Assembly (NCBI GenBank): GCA_947305585.1
Contig: CAMZDY010000003.1
Location: 1-31,531 of the forward strand
Length of the DNA stretch: 31,531 nucleotides
Source: an uncultured Verrucomicrobiota bacterium
Lineage (GTDB): Bacteria > Verrucomicrobiota > Kiritimatiellia > RFP12 > UBA1067
Direction of reading: 5' to 3'
Both the position numbers and the translations under genes were made by a program. The notes below the pieces were generated by a model that was not told the DNA's origin, did not search any database, and saw only the letters and a program-made list of their open reading frames with translations. Positions within the stretch are counted from its first letter, which is position 1. Every line of letters begins with the position of its first letter. Shown here one piece after another: positions 7,735-16,314 of this stretch.

Positions 7735-7740
7735 TCGTTT

Positions 7741-7746
7741 TTCCTT
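7741..7746 (-). promoter_or_regulatory. Shine-Dalgarno deciding the infA start
   Basis: Minus-strand AAGGAA lies 6 bases before the ATG at 7734. It supports the shorter, canonical MAKEE start of IF-1. Confidence 0.75.
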
Positions 7747-7762
7747 GCTTTGGTTAGACAAA

Positions 7763-9169
7763 TCACCGCTTGATCCCGCAGGGACCGTTCACGCATCCGC
7801 CCGGACAGGCCATGACTTCGATGAAGTTGCCCGGCAGTTTGCCGGCGGCATGGAGCTTCAAGAGCGCACACGTCTTCTTGTCGATGCCGCTCACCTGTTT
7901 GGCCTCCAGCTTGAAGCCCGGGATCTTGGACGTGGCCTCGGCCAGCACCGCCTCCGTCACGCCGCAGCTCTTGGAGTAGTTGCGGGCGGTGGGGTTGGCC
8001 GGACGCGCCGTCTTCATGGGCTTGCACTCCGAAACCTTGACGCCGCGCGCCTCCAGGAGCGCCGACAGCTCCTCCACCGACAACACGAAATCGACGTTCT
8101 TGCGCCGCGCCTCGTCGCGCTTGGCCACGCACGGCCCCACGAAAACGGTCTTGGCCAAAGGCGAGGACTTCTTGACGATCTCGTTGGCGAACACCATCGG
8201 CGAAGGCGTGAGCGACACCTTGTCGATTAGCTCGGGTACGTGCTTGCCCACCAGCTGCACGTAGGCGGGACAGCACGAAGTGGTCATGATCGCTTTAGGA
8301 TCCTTCTCCATGCGCTCGATAAATTCGGCCGTTTCGTGCGCGGTGGTCATCTCGGCCCCGAGCGCCACTTCCATCGCGCCGGAAAATCCGGCGTCCACGC
8401 AAGCCTGGAGCGCCTGCTCCACGGTGCCGGGCAGCTGGTCGCAGGTGGACGGCGCCAGCATGGCCACCACCTTGTGGCCCTCTTTGATGGTCTCCAGCAC
8501 CTCGATGAGCTGGCTGCGCTCCATCACCGCCCCGAACGGACAGGCCATCATGCACTTGCCGCAGCTGATGCACCGGGCGAAATCGATTTCCGCCACCCCG
8601 AACTCGTTCTTGCGGATGGCCCCCACGGGACATGCCTCTTCGCAGGGGACCGTGGTCTTGACGATCGCCTTGTAGGGACAGGCGGCGATGCACTTGCCGC
8701 ACTTGATGCACTTCGATTCGTCAATCCGGCTTTTGCCGTCCACGATCTCAATGGCCTGGCGCGGACAGGAATAGACGCAAGGCCGCGCGAAGCATCCGCG
8801 GCAGTTGGGGGTGGAAACCACCTTGGCGCTGGGGCAGCCCGAACACGCCGGGCCGCAGATCGACAGCGAATGGGCCGGCACCAGCTCCTGAGAATTGACC
8901 GCCGAGCGCATCTTGGCCAGCAGTTCGGCGTAATATTCGCGCAGCATCTTGGTTTCGTCGCGCTCGTCTTCCACGCTCACCCCCAAGAGCGCCATCAACC
9001 GGTATTTGAGGACCGCGCGGTCGTGATACACGCAGCAGCGCGAGGCCGGGTTGTCCTTGGGCCGGAGGCGGATGGCGATGCGGTCGATCTCCCCCTCCAG
9101 CTCGCCGGCGTCGAAGGCCTTGACGATCCGGAGGATCAGTTCGCGACGAATATGGATGGCGGCGTTCAT
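7763..9169 (-). CDS. Monomeric [FeFe] hydrogenase, group B-like
   Basis: 468 residues, cytoplasmic, without signal. The N-terminal ~100 residues are family-specific. Cysteines at C105/C109/C112 and C123/C126/C131/C135 follow. Two 4Fe-4S ferredoxin motifs come next: C154-x2-C157-x2-C160-x3-C164 and C200-x2-C203-x2-C206-x3-C210. The H-cluster motifs are L1 TSCCPAY (C299, C300), L2 GPCVAKRDE (C347) and L3 EVMACPGGCVNGPCG (C455, C459). All four H-cluster cysteines are present, so it should be active. Group B enzymes of anaerobes are thought to work with ferredoxin in H2 evolution or sensing; the exact direction is unknown. No maturases (HydE, HydF, HydG) are in the window. The gene starts 4 bases after the kinase stop and is in one run with adhE, fitting disposal of fermentation electrons. 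Confidence 0.95.
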   Translation of the reverse strand: MNAAIHIRRELILRIVKAFDAGELEGEIDRIAIRLRPKDNPASRCCVYHDRAVLKYRLMALLGVSVEDERDETKMLREYYAELLAKMRSAVNSQELVPAHSLSICGPACSGCPSAKVVSTPNCRGCFARPCVYSCPRQAIEIVDGKSRIDESKCIKCGKCIAACPYKAIVKTTVPCEEACPVGAIRKNEFGVAEIDFARCISCGKCMMACPFGAVMERSQLIEVLETIKEGHKVVAMLAPSTCDQLPGTVEQALQACVDAGFSGAMEVALGAEMTTAHETAEFIERMEKDPKAIMTTSCCPAYVQLVGKHVPELIDKVSLTPSPMVFANEIVKKSSPLAKTVFVGPCVAKRDEARRKNVDFVLSVEELSALLEARGVKVSECKPMKTARPANPTARNYSKSCGVTEAVLAEATSKIPGFKLEAKQVSGIDKKTCALLKLHAAGKLPGNFIEVMACPGGCVNGPCGIKR

Positions 9170-9173
9170 CCGG

Positions 9174-9971
9174 TTACGAGCAGTCCACCACCGATGCCCA
9201 ATGCATCAAAAGGTCCATGTTCTTGGGGTTCGACTGGGGCTTGGCGGTTTCAGCCGCGGCCACGATAGGCAGATACTTCTGCACGTCCGGGAGCGCGATC
9301 TTGGTGGCCTCGCACGCCAGCTGCATGTACTTGCCGGCCGCCACCACGTGGCCGTCCAGCCAGAAGAGCAGATACGTGCGCGCGATGTCCGCGGCCGGAT
9401 CGCCGATGCGCACGTGGGCCCAGTCGATGACCGTCCAGGTGCCGTCGTCCTTGATGATGACGTTGGTGGGGTTGAAGTCGCCATGGCAGAGCGCGGTGCC
9501 GCGCGGGAAGCTCTGGAGCTTCATGTGGAGGTCGTAGCGGATCTCGCGCTCGAGGGTGGAGGCGGAGATCTGGCGGTCCAGCTTGTCGGCGAGGTTGCCC
9601 ATCCTAGGCGAGGTCTTGGTGAAGATCTCGCACTGGATCTTGACGAACTCCTTCAGATACTTGACCATGTTCTTCTTGTCGGCGGCCATCACGTCCGCGA
9701 GGGTTACACCCTCGATGAACTCGCGGCGGATGCACCAGTGGCCGCGAAGCTTCATGACTTCAATCACCTTGGCGACCGGCAACCCCGCCTCCAGGGCGCG
9801 GACTTCGTTCATGGCCTCGTTCAGGATGTCGCTCACGAGGTAGCTCGGGCCGAACACCTTGAGGACGGTGTTGCCGTCCTTGGTGATCACCTTGTCCGTG
9901 CGCTCCATGAGCACGTTGGACTTCTTGGCGCCCTTCTTGGCCGGCTTCTTCTCGACAGTCTTCTTTGCCAT
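9174..9971 (-). CDS. APH/choline-kinase-fold phosphotransferase
   Basis: 265 residues. The first ~18 residues are Lys/Ala-rich (MAKKTVEKKPAKKGAKK), an unusual basic tail that may touch nucleic acid or simply be disordered. The small-molecule kinase fold then shows VLKVF (candidate ATP lysine K38), a hinge around RREFIEGVTLADV, the Brenner catalytic motif H163-G-D165-FNPTN170, and VIDWAHVRIGDPAADIAR (D183 as the DFG-like metal ligand, D191 structural). This family phosphorylates aminoglycosides, choline, homoserine, fructosamines and others. It is short and lacks resistance-gene features, so a metabolic kinase is likelier than drug resistance. It sits between adhE (10 bases upstream) and the FeFe hydrogenase (4 bases downstream), so it is expressed with fermentation genes. 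The substrate is unknown. Confidence 0.88.
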   Translation of the reverse strand: MAKKTVEKKPAKKGAKKSNVLMERTDKVITKDGNTVLKVFGPSYLVSDILNEAMNEVRALEAGLPVAKVIEVMKLRGHWCIRREFIEGVTLADVMAADKKNMVKYLKEFVKIQCEIFTKTSPRMGNLADKLDRQISASTLEREIRYDLHMKLQSFPRGTALCHGDFNPTNVIIKDDGTWTVIDWAHVRIGDPAADIARTYLLFWLDGHVVAAGKYMQLACEATKIALPDVQKYLPIVAAAETAKPQSNPKNMDLLMHWASVVDCS

Positions 9972-9981
9972 CGTTACCTCC

Positions 9982-12618
9982 TTACACGCGTTCGCGCTTG
10001 CCGTAGTAGGCGTTGAGATACATCTGCTTGATTTCGCGCATCAGCGGATAGCGCGGGTTCGCGCCGGTGCACTGATCGTCGAAAGCCTGCTCCACCATGG
10101 CGTCGAGGCGCGCGAGGAAGTCCGCCTCGTCCGGGACGTAGTCGTGGATGGTGGGCTTGATGCCGATCTTCGCCTGGAGTTCGCGGATGGCCTTGATCAG
10201 ATTCTCGAACTGGTCGTCCTGGTCCTTGCCGTCGATGCCCAGCGCCGCCGCGATTTCGCAATAGCGCTCGAGCGTGTGCGGGTGGTCGTACTGCGGGAAG
10301 GTGCCCATCTTGCGCGGAACCTTTACCGCGTTGAACCGGAGCACCTCTTCCATCATGAGGGCGTTCGCGATGCCGTGCGGGATGTGGTGGAAGGCGCCCA
10401 GCTTGTGCGCCATCGAGTGCATAACGCCCAGGAACGCGTTGGCGAAGGCCATGCCGGCCATCGTGGCCGCGTTGGCCATCTTCTCGCGCGCCTTGGGGGC
10501 CGCCTTCTTGGCCACCGCCGCCTCGTAGCACTGCGGGAGATATTCGAAAATCGTCTGCAGGGCGCGGATGGCGAGGCCGTCGGTGTAGTCGGTGGCCATC
10601 ATCGAGGCGTAGGCTTCGAGCGCGTGCGAAACGGCGTCGATGCCGGAAGCCGAAGTGAGTCCGGGCGGCGCCATCATCTGCATGTCGGCGTCGACGATGG
10701 CCATGTCAGGCATGAGCTCGTAGTCGGCCAGAGGATACTTGACCCCGGTCTGCTCGTCGGTGATGACGGCGAAGGGGGTGACTTCGGAACCCGTGCCGGC
10801 GCTCGTCGGGACGCAGATGAAATACGCCTTGTCGCCCATGTGCGGGAACTTGTAGACGCGCTTGCGGATGTCCATGAAGCGCATGGCCATATCCTGGAAG
10901 TCGCAGTCGGGATGTTCGTAGAGGACCCACATGATCTTGGCCGCATCCATCGCGGAGCCGCCGCCGATCGCGATGATGACGTCGGGCTTGAAACCGGCCA
11001 TCAGCTTGGCGCCTTCCTTGGCGCAGGCGAGCGTGGGATCGGGGGCCACGTTCGAGAAGGTGGTGAACATGATGCCCTGCTCCTCGAGGCTCTTCTCGAT
11101 GGGCTTGGTGTAGCCGTTGGCGTACAGGAAGCTGTCGGTCACGATGAACGCCTTCTTCTTACCCAGCTCTTCGCCCAGTTCGCGGAGCGCCACCGGCAGA
11201 CACCCCTTCTTCTGATAGACTTTTTCCGGTGCGCGGAACCACAACATATTCTCTCTCCTGATGGCCACGGTCTTGATGTTGACGAGATGCTTGACGCCCA
11301 CGTTCTCGGAAACGGAGTTGCCGCCCCAAGTGCCGCAACCGAGCGTCAGCGACGGCGCCAGCCGGAAATTGTACAGGTCGCCGATGCCGCCCTGGCTGGA
11401 AGGCGTGTTGACGAGAATGCGGCACGTCTTCATCCGGGCGCGGAACTGGGCGATCTTTTCGCCCTCGTTAAGCTCGTCGGCGTAAAGGCTCGACGTGTGG
11501 CCGAAGCCGCCGTCGGCCACCAGCCTTTCGGCCTTCCTGAGCGCGTCCTCGAAATCCTTGGCGCGGTACATGGCCAAGACAGGTGAGAGCTTTTCGTGCG
11601 CGAATTCCTCGGAAAGCTCCACACTCTCCACTTCGCCGATCAGGATCTTGGTGTCTTCGGGCACGTCGAAGCCGGCGAGCTTGGCGATGGTGACTGGCTT
11701 TTGACCCACGATGCGGGCGTTCAGGGCTCCGTTCACGAGGATCGTCTTGCGCGTCTTTTCGAGCTCCTCCTCGTTCAGGAAGTAGCAGCCGGAATCGGCA
11801 AAGAGCTGCTTGACGCGATCGTACACGCCGTCCAGCACGATGGTGGACTGCTCCGACGCGCAGATCATGCCGTTGTCGAACGTCTTGGAGTGGATGATGC
11901 TCGCCACCGCCAGCGGAAGATCGGCCGAATCGTCGATGATGGCCGGAGTGTTGCCCGCGCCCACGCCCAAAGCGGGCTTGCCGCTCGAGTACGCGGCCTT
12001 GACCATGCCGGGACCGCCTGTCGCAAGGATGATATCCGACTCCTTCATGAGGAGGTTCGTCTTAGGCAAGCTCGGCTGGTCGATCCAGCCGATGATGCCC
12101 TCCGGCGCGCCGGCCGCGACCGCCGCCTCCAGCACCACCTTGGCCGCCGCGATGGTGGACTCCTTGGCGCGGGGATGGGGACTGATCACGATGCCGTTGC
12201 GGGTCTTGAGCGCGATGAGCGTCTTGAAAATGGCGGTAGACGTGGGGTTGGTGGTGGGGATCACGGCGCCGATCAGCCCGATGGGCTCGGCTACGCGCTG
12301 ATAGCCCGCGCTCGCATCCGTCTCGATCACTCCGCAAGTCTGCGTATGCTTGAACGCGTTGTAGATGTATTCGGCCGCATAGTGGTTCTTGATGATCTTG
12401 TCTTCCACCACGCCCATGCCGGTTTCCGCCACCGCCTGCTTGGCGAGCGGAATGCGGGCGCGATCGGCCGCGATGGCCGCCGCCTTGAAAATGGCATCCA
12501 CCTGCTCCTGCGTGTATGTGGCAAACTTCCGCTGCGCCGCCCTCACGCTGGAAAGCAGCGCCTCGAACTCCTTCATGCCGTCGTCAGTTGGCTGGACGGC
12601 AACAGTTTCGTCGCTCAT
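9982..12618 (-). CDS. adhE: Bifunctional acetaldehyde-CoA/alcohol dehydrogenase AdhE
   Basis: 878 residues, the normal length. The N-terminal aldehyde dehydrogenase domain (~1-440) carries GLIGAVIPTTNPTS and the catalytic C253 in DNGMICASEQST. After a linker, the iron-ADH domain (~465-878) shows AIGGGSAMDAAKIMW, PTSAGTGSEVTPFAVITD, the metal-binding GIDAVSHALEAYAS, and HSMAHKLGAFHHIPHG with the last iron histidines. Acetyl-CoA is reduced to acetaldehyde and then ethanol, consuming two NADH; AdhE forms long filaments (spirosomes). It starts a run with the kinase and FeFe hydrogenase behind a strong promoter, which fits mixed-acid/ethanol fermentation. The start has a good ribosome site (GAGGAG and AAGGAA within 18 bases). 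Nothing is missing. Confidence 0.98.
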   Translation of the reverse strand: MSDETVAVQPTDDGMKEFEALLSSVRAAQRKFATYTQEQVDAIFKAAAIAADRARIPLAKQAVAETGMGVVEDKIIKNHYAAEYIYNAFKHTQTCGVIETDASAGYQRVAEPIGLIGAVIPTTNPTSTAIFKTLIALKTRNGIVISPHPRAKESTIAAAKVVLEAAVAAGAPEGIIGWIDQPSLPKTNLLMKESDIILATGGPGMVKAAYSSGKPALGVGAGNTPAIIDDSADLPLAVASIIHSKTFDNGMICASEQSTIVLDGVYDRVKQLFADSGCYFLNEEELEKTRKTILVNGALNARIVGQKPVTIAKLAGFDVPEDTKILIGEVESVELSEEFAHEKLSPVLAMYRAKDFEDALRKAERLVADGGFGHTSSLYADELNEGEKIAQFRARMKTCRILVNTPSSQGGIGDLYNFRLAPSLTLGCGTWGGNSVSENVGVKHLVNIKTVAIRRENMLWFRAPEKVYQKKGCLPVALRELGEELGKKKAFIVTDSFLYANGYTKPIEKSLEEQGIMFTTFSNVAPDPTLACAKEGAKLMAGFKPDVIIAIGGGSAMDAAKIMWVLYEHPDCDFQDMAMRFMDIRKRVYKFPHMGDKAYFICVPTSAGTGSEVTPFAVITDEQTGVKYPLADYELMPDMAIVDADMQMMAPPGLTSASGIDAVSHALEAYASMMATDYTDGLAIRALQTIFEYLPQCYEAAVAKKAAPKAREKMANAATMAGMAFANAFLGVMHSMAHKLGAFHHIPHGIANALMMEEVLRFNAVKVPRKMGTFPQYDHPHTLERYCEIAAALGIDGKDQDDQFENLIKAIRELQAKIGIKPTIHDYVPDEADFLARLDAMVEQAFDDQCTGANPRYPLMREIKQMYLNAYYGKRERV

Positions 12619-12658
12619 GGTACTTCCTTTTCTCCTCTTTTCCCAGTGTTGAATATAT

Positions 12659-12687
12659 ATTATATCATATTTTCACTGAAATTTCAA
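12659..12687 (-). promoter_or_regulatory. Sigma70-type promoter of the adhE run
   Basis: Minus-strand TTGAAA (12687-12682), a 17-base spacer ending TGA, and TATAAT (12664-12659) give an extended -10 promoter near consensus. The -35 box lies inside the last codons of the ATP-grasp gene and its stop lies in the spacer. Start of transcription is expected near 12652, giving a leader of about 33 bases with Shine-Dalgarno GAGGAG and AAGGAA. It shares AAATATGATATAAT with the promoter at 1575-1603. Confidence 0.85.
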
Positions 12688-13809
12688 GGGGTAGATGAAA
12701 TCTTTCGTTTTTAACCCGAGTATTCCGGCTATCTCGTCTTGGGTGTTCAGCCGTCCGAATACGATCGCAAAAAGCGGCTTGGTCCGGTAATCGATCGGTC
12801 TGTAGTCCAATATGTGCGAGAAATTGCGCTTGAACGCCTCATGGTCGAAATCTATGCGCGCTTTGTCGATGTCTGATGGCGTTTCCGCCAGCGCGAAATA
12901 GTATGTTTCGTTTCCTTTATCATTGAAAATCGCCTTCCAATCAGGCTTAAGCCCATAGTGGAAATACTTGTAAACGTCGATTCCGTACGCAAAATACGCA
13001 AGGTCCGTAGTGCACCAGCCGGCAAAGCGCATCGGGTTGATTTCAACCGGCACCACGCTGCCGCTATTTTCGCGTATTACTTCGATATGCGCAGGAAAAT
13101 CTTTAAGATATAACGCTTGCCCGATATTGGCCAACGCGGCCGCAAAGGCATCGAGATTGCGTTCGATTATGGCTTTGGAGGTCACATACAGCCGATCGCT
13201 CACATCGTCCTTGCCGGCGAACGGATGACGGAAGATGTTCAGGATGACCGGCCGGCCGGCACCGTCGAAATAGACATCGACGGCAAACTCCTCCCCCTCG
13301 ATCAGTTCCTCGACGATGAATGCGGACGGACTCAATACCGATTCGGGGAAATTCCGCCGGAAATCCTTGATCTCCGCCCGGAGAGACGCTTTCGTCTTTT
13401 CCCAGTCGTCCTGCGACTCCACCTTGTGGACGCCCATGCTCAAAAACCCGACCGCCGGCTTGATGACGAACCGCTCCGGGAGATCGGTTGCCGCATCGAA
13501 ATCCTCCGGCGCGAGGCGCTGGAACCGGAAATCCGGATAGACGGCCTGAAGCCTCCGCCGGAACTCGTATTTGTCTTTGCAAGCCTTAACCTGCGCAGTG
13601 AAAGGCGAATCGGGCAGCCGCTCCAGCACCAAAGCGATGGCGTTTTCCGAATTGGAATATATCTTTCCGCCCGGCTCGATCTCGTCGACCAGATTAAGCG
13701 CCACATCTTTGAAACTCGCCGCAAAGGCATTCCGGAAAACCGGCGCGCGCATAGTCGCCAGCGTCTTGAGCGCCAAGCCGGAAACGTAGGGTTCGTCGAT
13801 TATGAACAT
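12673..13809 (-). CDS. ATP-grasp domain ligase, substrate unknown
   Basis: 378 residues, cytoplasmic. ATP-grasp signatures are ERFVIKPAVGFLSMGVHKV (K117, nucleotide lysine) and SAFIVEELIEGEEFAVDVYF (residues 162-181, adenine hinge and glutamates). AHIEVI (E243) and VPVEINPMRFAGW (E256, N258, R261) supply magnesium ligands and the triphosphate arginine. The family activates a carboxylate as an acyl-phosphate and joins it to an amine or thiol. The N-terminal ~75 residues resemble the pre-ATP-grasp domain of carbamoyl-phosphate/amino-acid ligase types. It follows a sodium:amino-acid symporter by 19 bases, so an amino-acid ligase is plausible. Codons look more AT-rich than in neighbours, which hints at separate acquisition. 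The ribosome site is weak. Its last codons contain the -35 box of the adhE promoter. Confidence 0.85.
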   Translation of the reverse strand: MFIIDEPYVSGLALKTLATMRAPVFRNAFAASFKDVALNLVDEIEPGGKIYSNSENAIALVLERLPDSPFTAQVKACKDKYEFRRRLQAVYPDFRFQRLAPEDFDAATDLPERFVIKPAVGFLSMGVHKVESQDDWEKTKASLRAEIKDFRRNFPESVLSPSAFIVEELIEGEEFAVDVYFDGAGRPVILNIFRHPFAGKDDVSDRLYVTSKAIIERNLDAFAAALANIGQALYLKDFPAHIEVIRENSGSVVPVEINPMRFAGWCTTDLAYFAYGIDVYKYFHYGLKPDWKAIFNDKGNETYYFALAETPSDIDKARIDFDHEAFKRNFSHILDYRPIDYRTKPLFAIVFGRLNTQDEIAGILGLKTKDFIYPLKFQ

Positions 13810-13828
13810 CGTTTGGCGCCGTTATCTT

Positions 13829-15160
13829 TCAGACGAACTTGTCGCAGAGGCCGACGACGATTATGAGGATAATGCCGGCGGGGAGCAAATAGCGCATGAT
13901 GGGGCGGAAGAAGCGAGGTACCGGCATGCCCCGTCCCGCCGAAGCTTCGGCGCAAAAGGCGTCCCACCCCCAGCCGAAACTGCGGGTACAGAAGATGCAA
14001 CTGGCCATGGCGCCCAAAGGCAGCCACAGATTGGAGAAGAAAAAGTCTTCCCAGTCCAATACACCATCGACGAGAACGCACGGCAGGGCCGCCAGCACCA
14101 CGCTGACTCCCACCAACGCCGAAATGCGCCGGCGGCTCTTGCCAGTCATATCCATCAGGCCGCCGATCAGACACTCGAACACGGTGATGACGGTGGTCAA
14201 AGCCGCGAAGTTGAGAAAGAGGAAGAATACCGCCCCCCAAACGCGTCCGCCCGCCATCTGCGAGAAAACGGACGGCAGCGCCATGAAGATGAGTCCCGGG
14301 CCGCCCGTTACGTCCACGCCGTACGACGCGCAGGCGGGGAATACGACCAAACCCGACATCAAAGCCACAAAAGTGTCGATTACGATGATATAGGCCGACT
14401 CCTTGACGAGCGTGTGCGAACGGTCGATGTAGGAGCCGAAGATGGTCATGCACCCCACGCCCAGGGAGAGCGTGAAGAACGCCTGCCCCATCGCCTCGAA
14501 CGCCGCCTTCCAGGGGTGGAGTAGGAAGCGGGCGAAGTCAGGGACGAGATAGAAGCGCAGTCCTTCGCCCGCACCCGGCAAAGTGATCGATTTGCCGGCC
14601 AGCACCATGAGGAGCACCAAGAGCGAAATCATCATCCACTTGGTGATTCGCTCCACGCTCTTGACCACGCCGCCCATGCAGACGAGCGCGGCCGTCACCA
14701 CCGAGATGGCCATGTAGAGCGCGGCGGAAGACCGATCCGCCACCACCGACTTGAACACTGCGTCCGCGCTTTCTCCGGCCGGAAGGAATCCGGGCACCAT
14801 GTAGCCGGCGGTGTAGCGGAGGAGCCAACCGGACACGTCGGTGTAGTAGATCATGAGGATGAAATTGCCTGCGAAGATGACCGTGCCCAAGAGTCCCCAC
14901 TGCCGCGCCCAGCGGGACGGCGCCAAGAGCCGCATGGCGCTCGCGAGACCCTGCTGCGCGCCACGCCCTTCCGCCAGTTCGGCGGCGAGGAGCGGCAGTC
15001 CGAAGAGCAGGAGGAAGAAGAGATAGAGCGCCACGAACGCGCCGCCGCCGTTCTGCCCCACGATAAAGGGGAAGCGCCATACGTTGCCCAACCCTACCGC
15101 GCAACCGGCGGCCAGCATCAGGAATCCAAGACGGGAAGAAAGACGTTCTCGGGTGTTCAT
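13829..15160 (-). CDS. Neurotransmitter:sodium symporter (NSS/SNF) family transporter
   Basis: 443 residues of membrane helices. The N-terminus has the diagnostic first helix with its unwound sodium/substrate site: GCAVGLGNVWRFPFIVGQNG (residues 19-38), followed by GGGAFVALYLFFLLLFGLPL. LeuT-like landmarks later include AFFTLSLGVGCMTIFGSYI (~helix 6) and helix 7-8 features around FVALMSGLVVFPACASYGVD. Prokaryotic NSS proteins bring amino acids (or related amines) in with sodium, commonly with 11-12 helices. Its length fits the 11-helix bacterial type. The start overlaps the rsmB stop as ATGA (15157-15160). The next gene is an ATP-grasp enzyme, which could use the imported amino acid. Substrate unknown. 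Confidence 0.94.
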   Translation of the reverse strand: MNTRERLSSRLGFLMLAAGCAVGLGNVWRFPFIVGQNGGGAFVALYLFFLLLFGLPLLAAELAEGRGAQQGLASAMRLLAPSRWARQWGLLGTVIFAGNFILMIYYTDVSGWLLRYTAGYMVPGFLPAGESADAVFKSVVADRSSAALYMAISVVTAALVCMGGVVKSVERITKWMMISLLVLLMVLAGKSITLPGAGEGLRFYLVPDFARFLLHPWKAAFEAMGQAFFTLSLGVGCMTIFGSYIDRSHTLVKESAYIIVIDTFVALMSGLVVFPACASYGVDVTGGPGLIFMALPSVFSQMAGGRVWGAVFFLFLNFAALTTVITVFECLIGGLMDMTGKSRRRISALVGVSVVLAALPCVLVDGVLDWEDFFFSNLWLPLGAMASCIFCTRSFGWGWDAFCAEASAGRGMPVPRFFRPIMRYLLPAGIILIIVVGLCDKFV

Positions 15161-16314
15161 GTAAGTCGGATGGCGGCGGCAAACGCGCCGTCGGTTCGGG
15201 TTTCGAAAGGAAGCGCCGTCTCTTGCGTCTCGAGGACGGCGCCGGGATGCGACGAAAGGAACGCCTCCACCTGCGCTTCGTTCTCTTCGCGCTCCAGCGA
15301 GCAGGTGGAATAGACGAGCGTTCCGCCCGGCTTCACCTTGGCGGCGGCCAAAGCGAGAATCTCCGCCTGGAGCCGCACGAGCGAGGCGAGCTTGTCCAGA
15401 TCCCAGTTCCAGCGCGCGTCGGGACGGCGACGGAACACGCCGGTGTTGGAACAGGGCGCATCAACCAAAACCTTGTCGAAGGCTCGGTCGGGGAGGTCGG
15501 TCAAGGCCGCCGCCACCTGCACCTTGTCCGCGAGCCGGGTGCGCCTAAGATTATCCTCCAGCCGGCGACGTCGGCGCGGATTCACCTCGCAGGCAGTCAA
15601 GTCCGCGCCTCGCCAGGCGATCTGGATGGACTTACCCCCGGGGGCGGCGCAGGCGTCGAGAATCAGTTCACCGGGTCGGGGATCGAGGAGCCGCACCGCC
15701 AGCTTGGTGCCGGGATCCTGTACGATGAAAGCACCATCGCTGAAACCGGGTTCCGCGTCCACCCGGCGTCCGCGCGGCAACTGCCGAAACGATCCATCGG
15801 GGAAAGCGAGAAAAGTTTCGGCCGGCAGATTGTGGTAGGCGCAAAGCTCCTTGGCGTTCTCGAGTCCGAAGCGCTCCGTCCAGCGGTCCACCAGTTCGTC
15901 CGGAAAACTCTCGCGCACGGCGAGGGGGGCGTGGGACAGCTCCGCTTCCAGTTCGTCGCGCCGGCGGATGAGATTGCGCAGCACCCCGTTCACCACCTTG
16001 GGGATGTTGGGGTTGGCGCATTCCTTGGCGGCGTTCACCGTTTCGGACACGGCGGCGAAGTCCGGCACGCTGGGCAGGTAGAGAATCTGCGCGGCGCCGA
16101 CGTAGAGGAGCGACTCCATCTCGCCCTTGGGCCTGGTGCGCACAAGTTTCGACAGGATAAACTTGAGCGACCGGAACCGGCGGATCGTGGCGTACACGAG
16201 GTCCTGGATGAAAGCGCGGTCGGGACCGGACTCCGGGAGCATGGTGGCCGGAAAATCCTTGGTCGCCAGCCACTTGGCGAAAATGAACGCGGCTTGCCGG
16301 CGGGAGTTGTTCAT
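15157..16314 (-). CDS. rsmB: 16S rRNA (cytosine-967-C5)-methyltransferase RsmB
   Basis: 385 residues from the ATG at 16314 (MNNSRRQAAFIFAKWL). An N-terminal NusB-like RNA-binding domain (~1-130: PESGPDRAFIQDLVYATIRR, VNGVLRNLIRR) precedes the SAM-dependent methyltransferase. The SAM motif I is LILDACAAPGGKS. Motif IV is VDAPCSNTGVFRRRPD with the release cysteine, and motif VI is YSTCSLEREENE with the catalytic cysteine. These identify the NOL1/NOP2/Sun m5C family, and the NusB domain points to RsmB. The start is set by an ATGA overlap with the mscS stop (16311-16314); the open frame running on to 16431 lies inside mscS. It ends in another ATGA overlap with the symporter. Confidence 0.94.
   Translation of the reverse strand: MNNSRRQAAFIFAKWLATKDFPATMLPESGPDRAFIQDLVYATIRRFRSLKFILSKLVRTRPKGEMESLLYVGAAQILYLPSVPDFAAVSETVNAAKECANPNIPKVVNGVLRNLIRRRDELEAELSHAPLAVRESFPDELVDRWTERFGLENAKELCAYHNLPAETFLAFPDGSFRQLPRGRRVDAEPGFSDGAFIVQDPGTKLAVRLLDPRPGELILDACAAPGGKSIQIAWRGADLTACEVNPRRRRRLEDNLRRTRLADKVQVAAALTDLPDRAFDKVLVDAPCSNTGVFRRRPDARWNWDLDKLASLVRLQAEILALAAAKVKPGGTLVYSTCSLEREENEAQVEAFLSSHPGAVLETQETALPFETRTDGAFAAAIRLT

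Noticed and set aside
9174..9971. Aminoglycoside resistance gene
   Set aside because: Only the general kinase fold is shared. The context is fermentation genes and nothing points to antibiotic resistance.
9859..11586. A 575-codon open frame on the plus strand
   Set aside because: It is antisense to adhE, a certain gene, and its composition is that of a GC-driven shadow.
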